Assembly: GCF_002998435.1 (NCBI RefSeq)
Contig: NZ_CP027231.1
Location: 971,001 to 1,035,000 of the forward strand
Source: Bacteroides zoogleoformans
Lineage (GTDB): Bacteria > Bacteroidota > Bacteroidia > Bacteroidales > Bacteroidaceae
Direction of reading: 5' to 3'
Length of the DNA stretch: 64,000 bases
Part shown: piece by piece, positions 46,115 through 56,548 of the stretch
Layout: every line of letters begins with the position of its first letter
How positions within the stretch are numbered: position 1 is the first letter of the stretch
Program-made: the position numbers and the translations under genes
The notes under the pieces: generated by a model
Database searches by the model: none
Told to the model about the DNA's origin: nothing
The model's input: only the letters and a program-made list of their open reading frames with translations

Positions 46115-47224
46115 TTACTTCTCTGACATCTTGTAAATCTGGCAGCCAGCCAACAAGAATGCTCCTACTCCATATACTTCGGTCATTTCTCTCGTCACCT
46201 TGCGCGGGTCAGCACCGATGGGTTGCACGTAACCCTGTTTCCCATCGGGTTCTACGGCGTCGACCAATGCTTCCCATCCCTTCTTGATAGTAGGCATGAA
46301 GGTCTTCTTGTCAAGTAAGCCTTCGTTCACACCATATGCAAAGGCATAAATGATAAGACCAGTTCCACTCGTCTCAGGCGACGGATAAGATGCTGGATCG
46401 AGTAAACTGGCGCGCCAATAACCATCCGCACTCTGCAATCCGGCAACACGGGTGGCCAGTTCCACGAACAAATCCTGATAGAAAATACGCGAAGGCTCAT
46501 CTTCAGGGAGCATTTGTAGGATTTCTGCCAATCCGCCTAACACCCAACCGTTGCCACGTCCCCAAAACACTTTCTTACCATTGGTTTCACACTTGCCAAA
46601 GTATCGACGGTCACGGTAGAATAGTTGTTCCTCTTTATCATATAAATGGTCGTAGGTGGCCTTGTACTCCTTATTCAGGAAATCCAGATAACGCTTGTCC
46701 TTAGTCAACGCATACAGTTTGGCATATACGGGGGGGGCCATAAATAATGCGTCACACCAAGACCAGCGGTCTAAAGTTTCCAGTTTACCGTAATCTAGTC
46801 CCAGAGCTATTTCAGACGGATTTTCCACCACCCAGTTGGCACGAGCCATCACAGGATCTATCATCTTCTTATTGCCATATTTGAAGTAAAGATCGATAAA
46901 AGGCTGTCCTACAGCAATAAAATCTGCATGATACATCCACTTCCCTACCTGGAAATGATTGCGTTTCCCGATGTGGAGCAACCACTGGAAATAAGAGTCA
47001 TCAGCATCTTCCTTCTCTGCCAATTCCGCCCAGTCCAGCATACCCATATACAAAGCAGCATGTGTCCAGTCCAAATCGTCATGTTCGACTCCTTTATTCG
47101 GATTGCTGATCTGCCAGTCGACCACACGTTTCATCACGGACTTTACGACAATCTTGCAGAAATTCTTCCCGGCATCCGCTTCCATCGCGAACAGCAAGAA
47201 GAAAGAGAATAACTTTTTCATCAT
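46115..47224 (-). CDS. GH105/GH88-family unsaturated glucuronyl or rhamnogalacturonyl hydrolase
   Basis: A 369-residue (alpha/alpha)6-barrel enzyme. Features: DLDWTHAALYMGMLDWAE, DRWSWCDALFMAPPVYAKL with the expected catalytic Asp of the W-C-D-A-L-F-M motif, FWGRGNGWVLGGLAEIL, and SPETSGTGLIIYAFAYGV. GH105 enzymes hydrate the double bond of unsaturated uronic residues left by polysaccharide lyases. No lyase is encoded nearby. The signal peptide (MMKKLFSFFLLFAMEADA) has an unusual acidic end but still an A-x-A-like cut site. A run of eight C in frame (46730-46737 on the plus strand as G) codes APPV next to the catalytic segment. Confidence 0.88.
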   Translation of the reverse strand: MMKKLFSFFLLFAMEADAGKNFCKIVVKSVMKRVVDWQISNPNKGVEHDDLDWTHAALYMGMLDWAELAEKEDADDSYFQWLLHIGKRNHFQVGKWMYHADFIAVGQPFIDLYFKYGNKKMIDPVMARANWVVENPSEIALGLDYGKLETLDRWSWCDALFMAPPVYAKLYALTKDKRYLDFLNKEYKATYDHLYDKEEQLFYRDRRYFGKCETNGKKVFWGRGNGWVLGGLAEILQMLPEDEPSRIFYQDLFVELATRVAGLQSADGYWRASLLDPASYPSPETSGTGLIIYAFAYGVNEGLLDKKTFMPTIKKGWEALVDAVEPDGKQGYVQPIGADPRKVTREMTEVYGVGAFLLAGCQIYKMSEK

Positions 47225-47324
47225 AGAGAATACAATAAATTATAGAATTAAAAGTTGCACAAAGAAAATCCTTGCTACCTTCAGCCACTTGCTTTATTCG
47301 TTATTTCTTTTATCTAAATTACTC

Positions 47325-50300
47325 TTATTCCTTCTTTTTATGCTTGCTGGCAAATGAAGTGGGCGTTTCGCCAAAAATCTTCTTGAATGAGTTCGTAAAA
47401 TAAGCCTGACTCTCAATGCCTACCTGAGCTATGACTTCTCTCATGGTCATGTCCTTTTCTATTATCAGTTTTGCTGCCTTGCGCAGCCGACAATTCAATA
47501 CAAACTCCACGACTGATTTTCCTGTCAGGCTTTTCACTTTCGTATATAGCTTGCTCCGGCTCATCAGTAGCTCTTCGGCAATGAGGTTCACGTCCATGTC
47601 CGACTGATCCATGTGTTCGTCTATGAAGTCGACCAGTCGCTTCAGGAACTTGTTGTCCTGCTCGTTGGTCGCCAGCTCGCCACTATCGGCATAGTAATTC
47701 TTGGCATAATGTTCCTTGATCTGCTGTCGGTTCCTGAATATGTTCTGCATCGATAGTTTCAGATAAGTCAAGTCTACCGGCTTTTCAAAATAGAGGTCCG
47801 CACCGGAATCCACTCCTTCTATCTTGCTCTCCAAGCTGGTTTTTGCGGTCAGCAAGACTACCGGTATGTGCGAGGTATTGACATTACCCTTGATGTCATT
47901 GCATAAAGATACCCCATCCTTGCGTGGCATCATAATGTCGCTTATCACGAGGTCAAAATCCAAATCCTCCATCTGTTTCAGTGCCTCTACACCGTCACCT
48001 GCCTGCATCACCTGGAATTCGTCGGAAAGGGCTTCGGCAATCAATTCCCTGAGGTCTGTGTTGTCCTCTACGATAAGAATTTTCCGGGCGCTCGGATGCA
48101 CGATTTCCAACTCCGGTTCCTTAGTCTCGTCCGGTGTCTGGCTTGTTGTGGGCAGGGATACGGAGACTTCGGTAATGAGATCAGACTTGCTCCGAGCAAA
48201 ATCAGACTCGCAGAAAACGCTGCAGTCCATAGGCAGACAAACAACCATATCCGTACCTTTTTCGCGCTCACTGTAGATGGAAACGCTACCTTTATGTAGC
48301 AGCACGAGACTCTTGACCAATGCCAGCCCGATGCCCGTGCCCAGATGACAATCAGCATTCATGGTATTCACTTTGTAAAATCTCTCAAACACGCTGTTTA
48401 TCGACTCACTTGAGATACCTACGCCTCTATCGCTCACCACGATGGAAAAAGCATCTTCCACACAGTCACCCTCTTTGTAGTGACCAGTCCACTGTGAGAT
48501 AAACTCTTGACCACGTCTTGTCACTAACACGATACTCCCTCTGTCACGTGTATATTTGAAGGCATTGTTCAGCAGATTCATCACAATTTTCTCCACTACG
48601 TTCTTGTCCACATAGATCTCTGTAGGTAATGTCTCGTCACACTCTATCCGGAAACTAATCTTCCGCTCTGCAGCATAATCTGTAAAATCACCAGCGATAC
48701 CTTTCACAAAACTGTTCACGTCTGTCGGTTCCAACTCCAGTTTCATCATTCCGTTCTCCACAGCTCTGAAGTCCATCAACTCATTTACCAGTTTCAACAA
48801 TCGTTGCACGTTTCCGTTCAATAAGCGATAATAATATTCTTTCAGTCCTTCACGACGTAGTTTATCCAGAGCAGCCATAAGCAAGGATAACGGCGTACGG
48901 AAATCATGTGATATATTGGTAAAGAAGCGTAGCTGTGCCTGATGTATCTGCTCTTTTTTTTCTCTCTCCACATTCTCTTGATAGAGCAGCATCTTCAAGC
49001 GCTTCTTCTCTGCATAGTACCTGAAGGCCATGTAAACTATTCCCAGCACTGCCAACACGTAACAGATGTATGCCGGTACACTAACCCAAGGAGCCCTGCG
49101 TCTCACTACCTTGATAACTGTGGGATCGCCCCACACACCGTTATTGTTTGCGGCACACACTTCGAAAGTATAGGTTCCCGCAGCCACCTTGGAGTACATC
49201 ACCGTGCGCTGTCTTGCATCCACCGTAATCCAATTATCGTTGTATCCTTTCAGTCTGTATCTAAACATGTTTTTCTCTGGAATCTGGTAGTTGTCTGCCG
49301 AGAATTCAAAACCGAAGTTCGACTCGTCATAATTCATCACAATGGTACGGAGTGAGCCACTCATTCCATATTGGGGATGAACAGGCTCATGATCCACAAA
49401 AAACTCTGAAATGACTGCTTGCGGCTTGTAGCGATTATAGGATATGCATGCAGGATTCACCACCGTAAACCCGTCGGTGCCTCCAAAGTAAAGTTTGCCA
49501 TCCTTACCTTTTAGCACGGCCAGCGGATAATATACCTGCCCTTGTGTATTCTCACACTTGTCGAACTTCATCAGCTGCTCGCTTACCGTATCGTAGCAAC
49601 ATAGCCCGTCGTCCGTACCCATCCACACCTTGCCATCACTGTAGCAGATACTGTAAATGGAGTAGACTGCCCGTTGCAGCCCATCTTTCATCGGGATGAA
49701 CTCCAAAGTATTGGTATCGAACTTTATCAGACCGTTGCCGATGGTTCCTATCCAGATGTTACCTCCGTCGTCTAAGCAAAAAGTGAACAATCCCAAGTAT
49801 TCAGAATTGTCTGGTTGCACTTTTCTGACTTCCTCTGTCTGTATGTCAAGCCTGTAGAGCGCCTCATTACTGATGGCCCACAGCATCCGTTCACCCTGCC
49901 TAAGGATGTCGAACAAGTAATCATAATTTCCAACGCTGTCCAAGCTGATGTGCCTAAATTTCTTTTCCTTGAAAGAAAAATAAGAAATCTTCGGTGCCGG
50001 ATACTGATAAGCTACCCACAGTCCCGAATCCCCCTCAAACACAGTCTTACGCACATCGTTTATAAGCAAATCTTCCGGTGCGCCGCGACCACGCTTATAA
50101 TAAGTCTTTTTCCGATGCCCGCCATCGAACATCTCGATACCACCACGGAACATCGCAACCCACAGATTGTGCTGTCCGTCCATCATCAAAGATTTGATAT
50201 TGTTGGACATGACGTTTTGTCCGTCCGTCAGTAACCTGAACTCACCCGTCCGCTTGTCCATTCGGTTCACTCCTCCGCCCTCGGTTCCTATCCACAGATA

Positions 50301-51352
50301 ACGCTCGTCTTCGGCAAAGGCACTGACCGGTGCATAGTTCAGTCCGCTACTTCCGGGAAGGTAGGAGCGGAAGGCGTTTTCTTCCTCCATGTCCACGTAG
50401 CAAAGTTTTCCCGAATAGGTGCCTATCCAGATGTTACCTTGACGGTCTTCATAGATTTTCCACACGGAATTGTTCGGCAGGCTGAAAGCGTCCGTTGCTA
50501 AATGTTTGTATTCTTTCATTGAGCCGGTGGCGGGATCAAATATGTAAAGCCCTTCCATCGTGCCTAGCCAGATTTTCCCTTTACGATCCACATGAAATTC
50601 TCTGAGTCCTTTTTCCTCACACCCAATAAACGCCTTGTAATGTTCTTTTATCTCAAACGACGACAAGTCAATCTTATAGAGCCCTTCTTTATCCACATAT
50701 ATCCACATCTTTCCCGTCCGAGCTTGTGCAAAGCGAATATTTCCGCCCGTACCGGGCAACCGCATACAGAGGATGAAGCAATCCCCCGCCTCGTTGTATC
50801 TGTACACCTGCCGATAGATAAACGTATAAAGATCTTTGTTGTGCACACAAAAAACTTGGTTGACATACGTTGGCTTCTCCCCGTCATATTCAGGTATCCG
50901 GATTCCACCGGTAGTCAGGTTCAGCTGTCTATAGAGATTTCCCCACCTCACCCAAAGCCTGTCCCTGCCATCTATCTTCAACAAATTGACGTCCTCGAAC
51001 ACTCGCTCGAACCTATCCGTTATCCCGTCATGCCGATATATGCCGTTGTTCGTATTCACATACAGATTTCCTTTCCCGTCCGAACTCATTCCTCTGAATA
51101 TCCATCGTTCCGTGGGTATCATTTTTCAAAACAAGGGTAATACTTCTTATACTTATATCCGTCGAAGCGGTATAGCTCGTAATCCATCATTATCCACACA
51201 AAACCATTTTTATCCTGTTCTATTGATTTGACTCCGTCGTAATAAAACCCCCCGTCGGGCGAGAGTGTCCTAAACTTATAATTTCCCGCAGCATTTATTA
51301 TCATCCATGTACAGAGGAAGAAACACAATACGACCAAAGTTTTGTCTTTCAT
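47325..51352 (-). pseudogene. Hybrid two-component system regulator (HTCS), frameshifted near the N-terminus
   Basis: The first frame (51352 to 51119) encodes a signal peptide and the first propeller strand, ending YKKYYPCFEK-stop. The second frame starts at ATG 51122 and encodes 1265 residues: Reg_prop beta-propeller repeats (about 1-560), a Y_Y_Y domain (about 595-675), a transmembrane helix (about 680-700), HisKA with His739 in NISHDFRTPL, HATPase (GTGIGLALVKS), a receiver domain with phospho-acceptor Asp1062 (VISDIMMP), and an AraC-type HTH at the C-terminus. Adding one A to the A-run (plus-strand T-run 51122-51126) restores a single protein reading FEKMIPTERW. As it stands the two frames overlap as ATGA; a restarted protein would lack the export signal. 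Confidence 0.88.
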
Positions 51353-51652
51353 AATGGCATCCCGAGTAAATATAGTAAATCAACCCGTTGACGGAATTAA
51401 ATTAAGCTAATAATTATGAACAAGTTGTACATATCGTTGTTTTTAGTAACTTAGCAGTATCAAAATCATTCAGCTTAAATCATCGTATGCACAGATCAGA
51501 TACAAAATTCGTCAAAACACTTGAAATATGCAAGCAATTCTCTCAAAATATAGTCAAGGTAGAGTCAAAATAAGTTCGGCAGGCATTCACTAATCACACA
51601 AAATATTTGTATCTTCGCCAACTAATAAATAAACATTTATAAAATCAAGAGA
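51353..51652. other. Divergent intergenic region between HTCS gene and slyD
   Basis: AT-rich and without a gene. A weak minus-strand TATATTTA (51374-51367) could be the HTCS promoter -7 box, and TATCTTCG at 51610-51617 is a one-mismatch -7 candidate for slyD. I see no clear -33 partner for either. Confidence 0.35.
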
Positions 51653-52219
51653 ATGGGAACAATAGAAAACAAGTACATTACAGTAGTATACAAGCTGTAC
51701 GCCGTGGAGAACGACGAGAAAGATTTCACTGAAGAGGCGTCTGCAGAGCATCCTTTCCAGTTTATCTCCGGATTAGGAATGACGCTGGAAGCTTTTGAGA
51801 CTCAAATCAAGGGGTTGAAAGCCGGTGATACTTTCGATTTCACCATTGCCGCTTCCGAAGCTTACGGCGATTATGACGACGACCACGTAATTGAGCTTCC
51901 CAAAGAAGTTTTCTTCATAGAAGGAAAGTTTGACGACGAACGGGTAACAGAGGGTGCTGTCCTCCCCCTGATGACGTCGGGAGGACAACGCATCAACGGA
52001 AGCGTGGTAGAGGTGAAAGAAGATGTGGTTGTGATGGATATGAATCATCCTTTGGCCGGTTGCAACCTGAATTTTACAGGCGAAATCGTGATGAGCCGTC
52101 CGGCTACGAACGATGAGATTGCAGAAGCGGTACGCCTGATGAGCGGCGGTTGCAATTGCGACGGTGATTGTGGCGACGGATGCGGCGACCACGGATGCGG
52201 TGGCGGATGCTGTCACTAA
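51653..52219 (+). CDS. slyD: SlyD-type FKBP peptidyl-prolyl isomerase with metal-binding tail
   Basis: A 188-residue cytoplasmic protein. The FKBP domain is split by an insert-in-flap domain: N-terminal ITVVYKLYAVE, FQFISGLGMTLEAFETQIKG and AASEAYGDYDDDHVIELPKEV, then the IF region and MDMNHPLAGCNLNFTGEIV closing the fold. The C-terminal 25 residues are Cys/His/Gly-rich (GGCNCDGDCGDGCGDHGCGG), a nickel- or zinc-binding tail like that of E. coli SlyD. It acts as a folding helper and possibly in metal delivery to hydrogenase-type enzymes. It is monocistronic, with a T8-tailed terminator 46 bases downstream. Confidence 0.95.
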   Translation: MGTIENKYITVVYKLYAVENDEKDFTEEASAEHPFQFISGLGMTLEAFETQIKGLKAGDTFDFTIAASEAYGDYDDDHVIELPKEVFFIEGKFDDERVTEGAVLPLMTSGGQRINGSVVEVKEDVVVMDMNHPLAGCNLNFTGEIVMSRPATNDEIAEAVRLMSGGCNCDGDCGDGCGDHGCGGGCCH

Positions 52220-52264
52220 ATCACGATGAGATGCTTCGACAGAAAAAAGTTTTTCCTTGATATC

Positions 52265-52298
52265 ATCATAAGGCAGAAACACCTTTATGATTTTTTTT
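52265..52298 (+). terminator. Rho-independent terminator of slyD
   Basis: ATCATAAGG (52265-52273) pairs with CCTTTATGAT (52282-52291, one bulge), followed by a run of eight T at 52291-52298. This is a strong terminator between the convergent slyD and cysteine-desulfidase-like genes. Confidence 0.85.
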
Positions 52299-52422
52299 AG
52301 GCGCGGATTATGCGGATTTTGCCAATGAGCACAATATTAACCCGCATGATCTGCACCTCTTTTTATACCGCAACACAAGAAATTTACAGCTTCTCTACTC
52401 ATACCCCTTCTTCCATCTTTTG

Positions 52423-53706
52423 TCAGCCTTTGTGCGTCATAATCTCCAATACCAGCTTGTCCGTTTCGTTCATGCCTTTCGAGCCTATCTTTGTCAGGTT
52501 GCGGATACTTTGATCCACATCTTCATCAATGATTCCTTCGACAGAAGTCACGCAACGGTTTTCCATAGCCATGATGGCTGAAAGAACCGCGGTTGAGACA
52601 CCGGTGGTTACTTTCAGCGCGCAACTGGGTTTGGCACCATCGCAAATCATACCGGTGAGATTGGCAATCATATTCTGCACGGCATAAGCCACCCGGTCAT
52701 AGTCTCCTCCCATCAGCCATGTGATTCCGCAACTGGAGCCGGTGGCTGCCACGACACAACCGCAAAGAGCGGATAACCTTCCTAAACTCTGCTTGATATA
52801 AATCACTGTTAGATGGCTCAACATCAAGGCACGGATGATTTCTTCTTCCGATTTTCCGTTTTCCTCGGCATAGACCAGAACCGGTAAAGTGGCCGATATG
52901 CCTTGATTTCCGCTGCCTGAATTGCTCATCACCGGAATCATGGCACCCGCCATACGTGCGTCGCATGCTCCGGATGTATAAGAAAGGATGTGAGAGAAAA
53001 CACTGTCGCCCATCACCTTACGTTTATAAGTACCCCGAAGGATTTTCCCCAAGCTGTGACCGTAGTCTCCTTCGAAAGAGCGTTCGGCGGCCGCTTTGTT
53101 CAGTCGGGCTGTTTCCAGGATAAAACGGATTTCGTCCAACGGAGCTGTCAGGGCAAAATCATAGACTTTACGTAAACTCAACTCTGGCACGTTGTTCTCC
53201 TTTTCTTCACCGGCAGCGGCTTGCTTGGTCAGCAGCACTTCCTCGTTGCGCGCCATATATATAAAGGTAGTATGCCCGCCGGCAATGATGGCGGCAGACT
53301 TATCTTCTCCCGCCTCACAACACACTTCTATATAAAGTTTTTCTTCGATACCTTCTTTCAGAGCTATGTGAATGCGCTTCTCGTCGATGAACCGCTTTCC
53401 TTCCTCCACCGCATCGGGGGTGCAGTCTTTCAACACTTCCAACTGATATGCCGACTTGCCGATTAAAACGCCCAACGCCACAGCAATGGGCAGTCCGATC
53501 ATTCCGGTTCCGGGAATTCCCACCCCCATTGCATTCTTCAATATATTGGCGCTTAAAAGCACGGTTACCTTTTCGGGACGCTTGTCCAATATTTCCGCCG
53601 CTTTTGCCGCACACAACGCCACGGCAATAGGCTCCGTACACCCTATGGCAGGTATCACTTCCGATTTAATCAGGGCTATTATCTGTTGCCTTTCTATTTC
53701 CGTCAT
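52423..53706 (-). CDS. L-cysteine desulfidase / UPF0597 (CyuA-like) family protein
   Basis: A 427-residue cytoplasmic protein starting at ATG 53706 (MTEIERQQIIALIKSEVIP). The first cluster-type Cys is in AIGCTEPIAVALCAA. Gly-rich segments SGACDARMAGAMIPVMSNSGSGNQG and CVVAATGSSCGITWLMGGD, and GMICDGAKPSCALK near the C-terminus, match the serine dehydratase alpha-like/UPF0597 family. Characterised members degrade L-cysteine to pyruvate, ammonia and sulfide with an Fe-S cluster. An IS4-family element ends 20 bases before the start codon, in the same orientation, and separates the gene from its probable promoter at 55058-55088. Confidence 0.88.
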   Translation of the reverse strand: MTEIERQQIIALIKSEVIPAIGCTEPIAVALCAAKAAEILDKRPEKVTVLLSANILKNAMGVGIPGTGMIGLPIAVALGVLIGKSAYQLEVLKDCTPDAVEEGKRFIDEKRIHIALKEGIEEKLYIEVCCEAGEDKSAAIIAGGHTTFIYMARNEEVLLTKQAAAGEEKENNVPELSLRKVYDFALTAPLDEIRFILETARLNKAAAERSFEGDYGHSLGKILRGTYKRKVMGDSVFSHILSYTSGACDARMAGAMIPVMSNSGSGNQGISATLPVLVYAEENGKSEEEIIRALMLSHLTVIYIKQSLGRLSALCGCVVAATGSSCGITWLMGGDYDRVAYAVQNMIANLTGMICDGAKPSCALKVTTGVSTAVLSAIMAMENRCVTSVEGIIDEDVDQSIRNLTKIGSKGMNETDKLVLEIMTHKG

Positions 53707-53726
53707 AATGCTTTTATAGTATAGAT

Positions 53727-55037
53727 CACTGCTGGGCACTTAATCCCAGCTGATTTTCAATTGTTTATAATTTAGTTCTTTGACATTTTTGTAATCGCAA
53801 TCGGCAAGTATCTCTCTTACAGACGTTTTATCCAGTAGAGAAAAGCTCAAAATTTGTAGAATTTCGTAGATTGGACGGTTAACTTTCAATCTGTAAGCGA
53901 TAATGGCAACCAGACAGTATGTTATGATGGCACAGTACACTTGTATCTTGACTGCATTCATCGTGGTGCCCCAAAAAGATTTTACTTTCAGGTGTTGCTT
54001 TATCCATTTGAAAAATAGTTCCACCTGCCAACGGTTCTTGTATAGCAAAGCAATTTCCTCTGCTGATAGTTCCATGTTGTTGGTGATGAACACAAATTCT
54101 CTGTCCAGTTCTTCATCGTAGTATTTAACCCGCCGGAGTTTGTCCGGATATGCTTTGAGCGATTTATACGTTTCAAGCATTCCAATCTGATCACATTTTA
54201 TTCCGGTTGTTTTATCGACTTCACGGGAATACATTCTACGGAATCTCATATTATCTTTTGCACGTGTAACGAAGTAAGCACCACTGGTGTGAAGCTTATG
54301 CAAACGGGTGAAGTCAACATATCCTTTATCCATGATATAGAAACTTCCCTTTTCATAACTCAACTCATCCAGCATGTTTACGTCATGTACTTTAGCATTG
54401 GTTACCAGTACGATTGTCGGTATGGAAGTCTTTACATCATACAAGGTATGAAGTTTGATGCCTCCTTTGTGTTTCTTAAATTCCGCCCACCAAAAAACAT
54501 TCAGACAAAGGTCTATGGTGGAGGAATCAAAGGCATAAACATTACCGTCAACTTTCACCTCGAAGTCATTTTTGTTGTAGCTATTACGGGCTTCCGCAAT
54601 CAGGGTATAAGCAAATTCTTCGTAGATACGATAATCTCTATTCCGGTTTGCTTTCCCCAGATTGGTACGGCTAACTGTTGCACCGAATCCCAAGTGAAAA
54701 TACTTGTTCTTGTGTGCCTCAAGGCTGAGCATAAGATCACGCATACTGTCTCGGGCGGTCAGTTGTCCGAAGATCATGCACAGCATCTGATTCCAACAGG
54801 TGAATGTTCTGATTTTCTTATTCCCGGAATACTTCTCTACCAAACGGTCAAAGACACGACGGGGAAGAAAATCTGTAAGTTGAGCGAAGATATATTTGCC
54901 TTGATTCATTGTTTTGAGCTTTTGGGCAAAGCTAAAACAACTTTTCAATTCAAATCGTCACGCTACAAAAAGATACATAACTATGCGATTATCAAAGATT
55001 TCAAAGAACGATGTTTAATTTAAAGTGCCCACTAGTG
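53727..55037 (-). mobile_element. IS4-family insertion sequence
   Basis: A 1311-bp element whose ends read CACTGCTGGGCACTT (53727-53741) and, on the other strand, CACTAGTGGGCACTT (55037-55023), with 13 of 15 identical. A 9-bp direct repeat AGTATAGAT flanks it at 53718-53726 and 55038-55046, a clean target-site duplication. It carries one intact transposase on the minus strand. Confidence 0.92.
53740..54909 (-). CDS. IS4-family transposase
   Basis: A 389-residue DDE transposase starting at ATG 54909 (MNQGKYIFAQLTDFLPRRVF); the N-terminal DUF4372-like segment is followed by TCWNQMLCMIFGQLTARDSM. The catalytic core shows VYAFDSSTIDLCLNVF (first Asp), FYIMDKGYVDFTRL (second Asp) and LLYKNRWQVELFFKWIKQHL (the Y-R-E-K signature with the Glu). 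It ends 34 bases before the start of the cysteine-desulfidase-like gene, so read-through from the transposase promoter could drive that gene. Confidence 0.93.
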   Translation of the reverse strand: MNQGKYIFAQLTDFLPRRVFDRLVEKYSGNKKIRTFTCWNQMLCMIFGQLTARDSMRDLMLSLEAHKNKYFHLGFGATVSRTNLGKANRNRDYRIYEEFAYTLIAEARNSYNKNDFEVKVDGNVYAFDSSTIDLCLNVFWWAEFKKHKGGIKLHTLYDVKTSIPTIVLVTNAKVHDVNMLDELSYEKGSFYIMDKGYVDFTRLHKLHTSGAYFVTRAKDNMRFRRMYSREVDKTTGIKCDQIGMLETYKSLKAYPDKLRRVKYYDEELDREFVFITNNMELSAEEIALLYKNRWQVELFFKWIKQHLKVKSFWGTTMNAVKIQVYCAIITYCLVAIIAYRLKVNRPIYEILQILSFSLLDKTSVREILADCDYKNVKELNYKQLKISWD

Positions 55038-55046
55038 AGTATAGAT

Positions 55047-55397
55047 GTCTTTGAGTACAAATGTACATGATAATTTTCATAAATCAAGCAATATTTGCAA
55101 ATTGATACATATATACTATTTCTACAGGCAATTCACGTGAAGCAGCCCTTTAAATATACAGGCTATACTAACCTTTATGACAGGTGCATCGGGTTGCCAT
55201 CACACCACAATCTGTTTCCTTGAGAGTAATTCAAAGGCAGGAGATACCCGATATCAGGGCCGGATTAAAGGAAAAATAAAACAAACTCTAAACGTTTTCT
55301 CATAAAATATTGTTATCTTTAGAAGCCCAAACATCATCGGGAGAGAAAAACAGCAATGCATCTACCTTATACATAAACCTTTAAAGCAGCAATTGAT
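55047..55397. other. Intergenic region between the IS4 element and aroC
   Basis: It holds the orphaned minus-strand promoter at 55058-55088 and, for aroC, the weaker plus-strand box TATCTTTA at 55314-55321 (one mismatch to TAnnTTTG, no clear -33). I see no coding sequence in the rest. Confidence 0.5.
55058..55088 (-). promoter_or_regulatory. Probable native promoter of the cysteine-desulfidase-like gene, now cut off by the IS
   Basis: On the minus strand CTTG (55088-55085) and TACATTTG (55065-55058) form a -33/-7 pair with 19-base spacing; the -7 box is exact. With the IS and one copy of its 9-bp repeat removed, the predicted start would lie roughly 25 bases before the ATG now at 53706. Confidence 0.7.
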
Positions 55398-56474
55398 ATG
55401 TTCAACTCATTTGGAAATATTCTTCGCCTTACCAGTTTCGGAGAGTCACACGGCAAAGGCATTGGGGGCGTAATAGACGGATTCCCGTCGGGAATAAGCA
55501 TTGACATGGATTTTGTACAATCTGAACTCGACCGCCGTCGTCCCGGACAATCGCGCATTACAACCGCAAGAAAAGAAGGAGACAAAGTGGAATTTCTCTC
55601 CGGAATCTTCGAGGGTAAATCAACAGGGTGCCCCATAGGCTTCATTGTGTGGAATGAAAACCAACATTCCGACGATTACAACAACCTAAAGGAGGTATAC
55701 CGCCCTTCACATGCCGACTATACCTACAAGGTGAAATACGGTATTCGCGACCATCGGGGAGGAGGACGCTCTTCGGCACGCGAAACCATTTCGCGCGTGG
55801 TGGCTGGAGCGTTGGCCAAACTGGCCCTGAAACAATTGGGCATATACATCACGGCATATACTTCGCAAGTAGGCCCCATCCGGTTGGAAGAAAATTATAC
55901 CGCCTATGACCTTGACCTGACAGACACCAATCCGGTGCGCTGCCCCGACCCGGAGAAAGCCAAAGAGATGGAAGAACTCATCTTCAAAATAAAAGGAGAA
56001 GGAGACACCATCGGAGGTGTCATCACTTGCGTCATCAAAGGTTGCCCCATAGGGCTGGGTCAACCGATATACGGCAAACTGCAGGCCGCCCTTGGCAGTG
56101 CCATGCTCAGCATCAATGCCGCCAAAGCTTTTGAATACGGCGATGGTTTCAAAGGACTGAAACAGAAAGGTTCGGAACAAAACGACGTGTTCTACAACAA
56201 TAACGGACGTATTGAAACGCGCACCAACCACTCGGGAGGCATACAAGGCGGCATCAGCAATGGACAAGACATCTACTTTCGTGTTGCTTTCAAACCTGTA
56301 GCCACCGTATTGATGGAGCAACATACGGTAAACATTGACGGCATAGACACCACATTGAAAGCCCGCGGCAGGCACGACCCATGTGTGTTGCCGCGTGCCG
56401 TACCTATTGTGGAAGCAATGGCCGCCATGACTTTGCTGGATTACTTTCTAATAGACAAAACCACGCAATTATAA
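55398..56474 (+). CDS. aroC: Chorismate synthase
   Basis: A 358-residue enzyme that makes chorismate from EPSP with reduced FMN, the last common step to aromatic amino acids. Signatures are [20 protein letters not shown] near the N-terminus, [30 protein letters not shown] with the catalytic His region, and [19 protein letters not shown] near the C-terminus. Length is normal. It is followed 74 bases later by an M20 dipeptidase gene in the same direction. Confidence 0.97.
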   Translation: MFNSFGNILRLTSFGESHGKGIGGVIDGFPSGISIDMDFVQSELDRRRPGQSRITTARKEGDKVEFLSGIFEGKSTGCPIGFIVWNENQHSDDYNNLKEVYRPSHADYTYKVKYGIRDHRGGGRSSARETISRVVAGALAKLALKQLGIYITAYTSQVGPIRLEENYTAYDLDLTDTNPVRCPDPEKAKEMEELIFKIKGEGDTIGGVITCVIKGCPIGLGQPIYGKLQAALGSAMLSINAAKAFEYGDGFKGLKQKGSEQNDVFYNNNGRIETRTNHSGGIQGGISNGQDIYFRVAFKPVATVLMEQHTVNIDGIDTTLKARGRHDPCVLPRAVPIVEAMAAMTLLDYFLIDKTTQL

Positions 56475-56548
56475 GCAGTGAGTGGTGAGCGGTTAATGAC
56501 TTTCGCCACCAGCCACTAATCATTACTCAACTAACCCCTAATTTACAT
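56475..56548. repeat. Short self-complementary intergenic repeat
   Basis: The gap contains AGTGGTGAGCGGTTAATGA followed by CCACCAGCCACTAATCATTACTC, a degenerate inverted arrangement of a GTGGT/TAATGA-type unit. It looks like a small dispersed intergenic repeat rather than a terminator, as no T-run follows. Confidence 0.35.
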
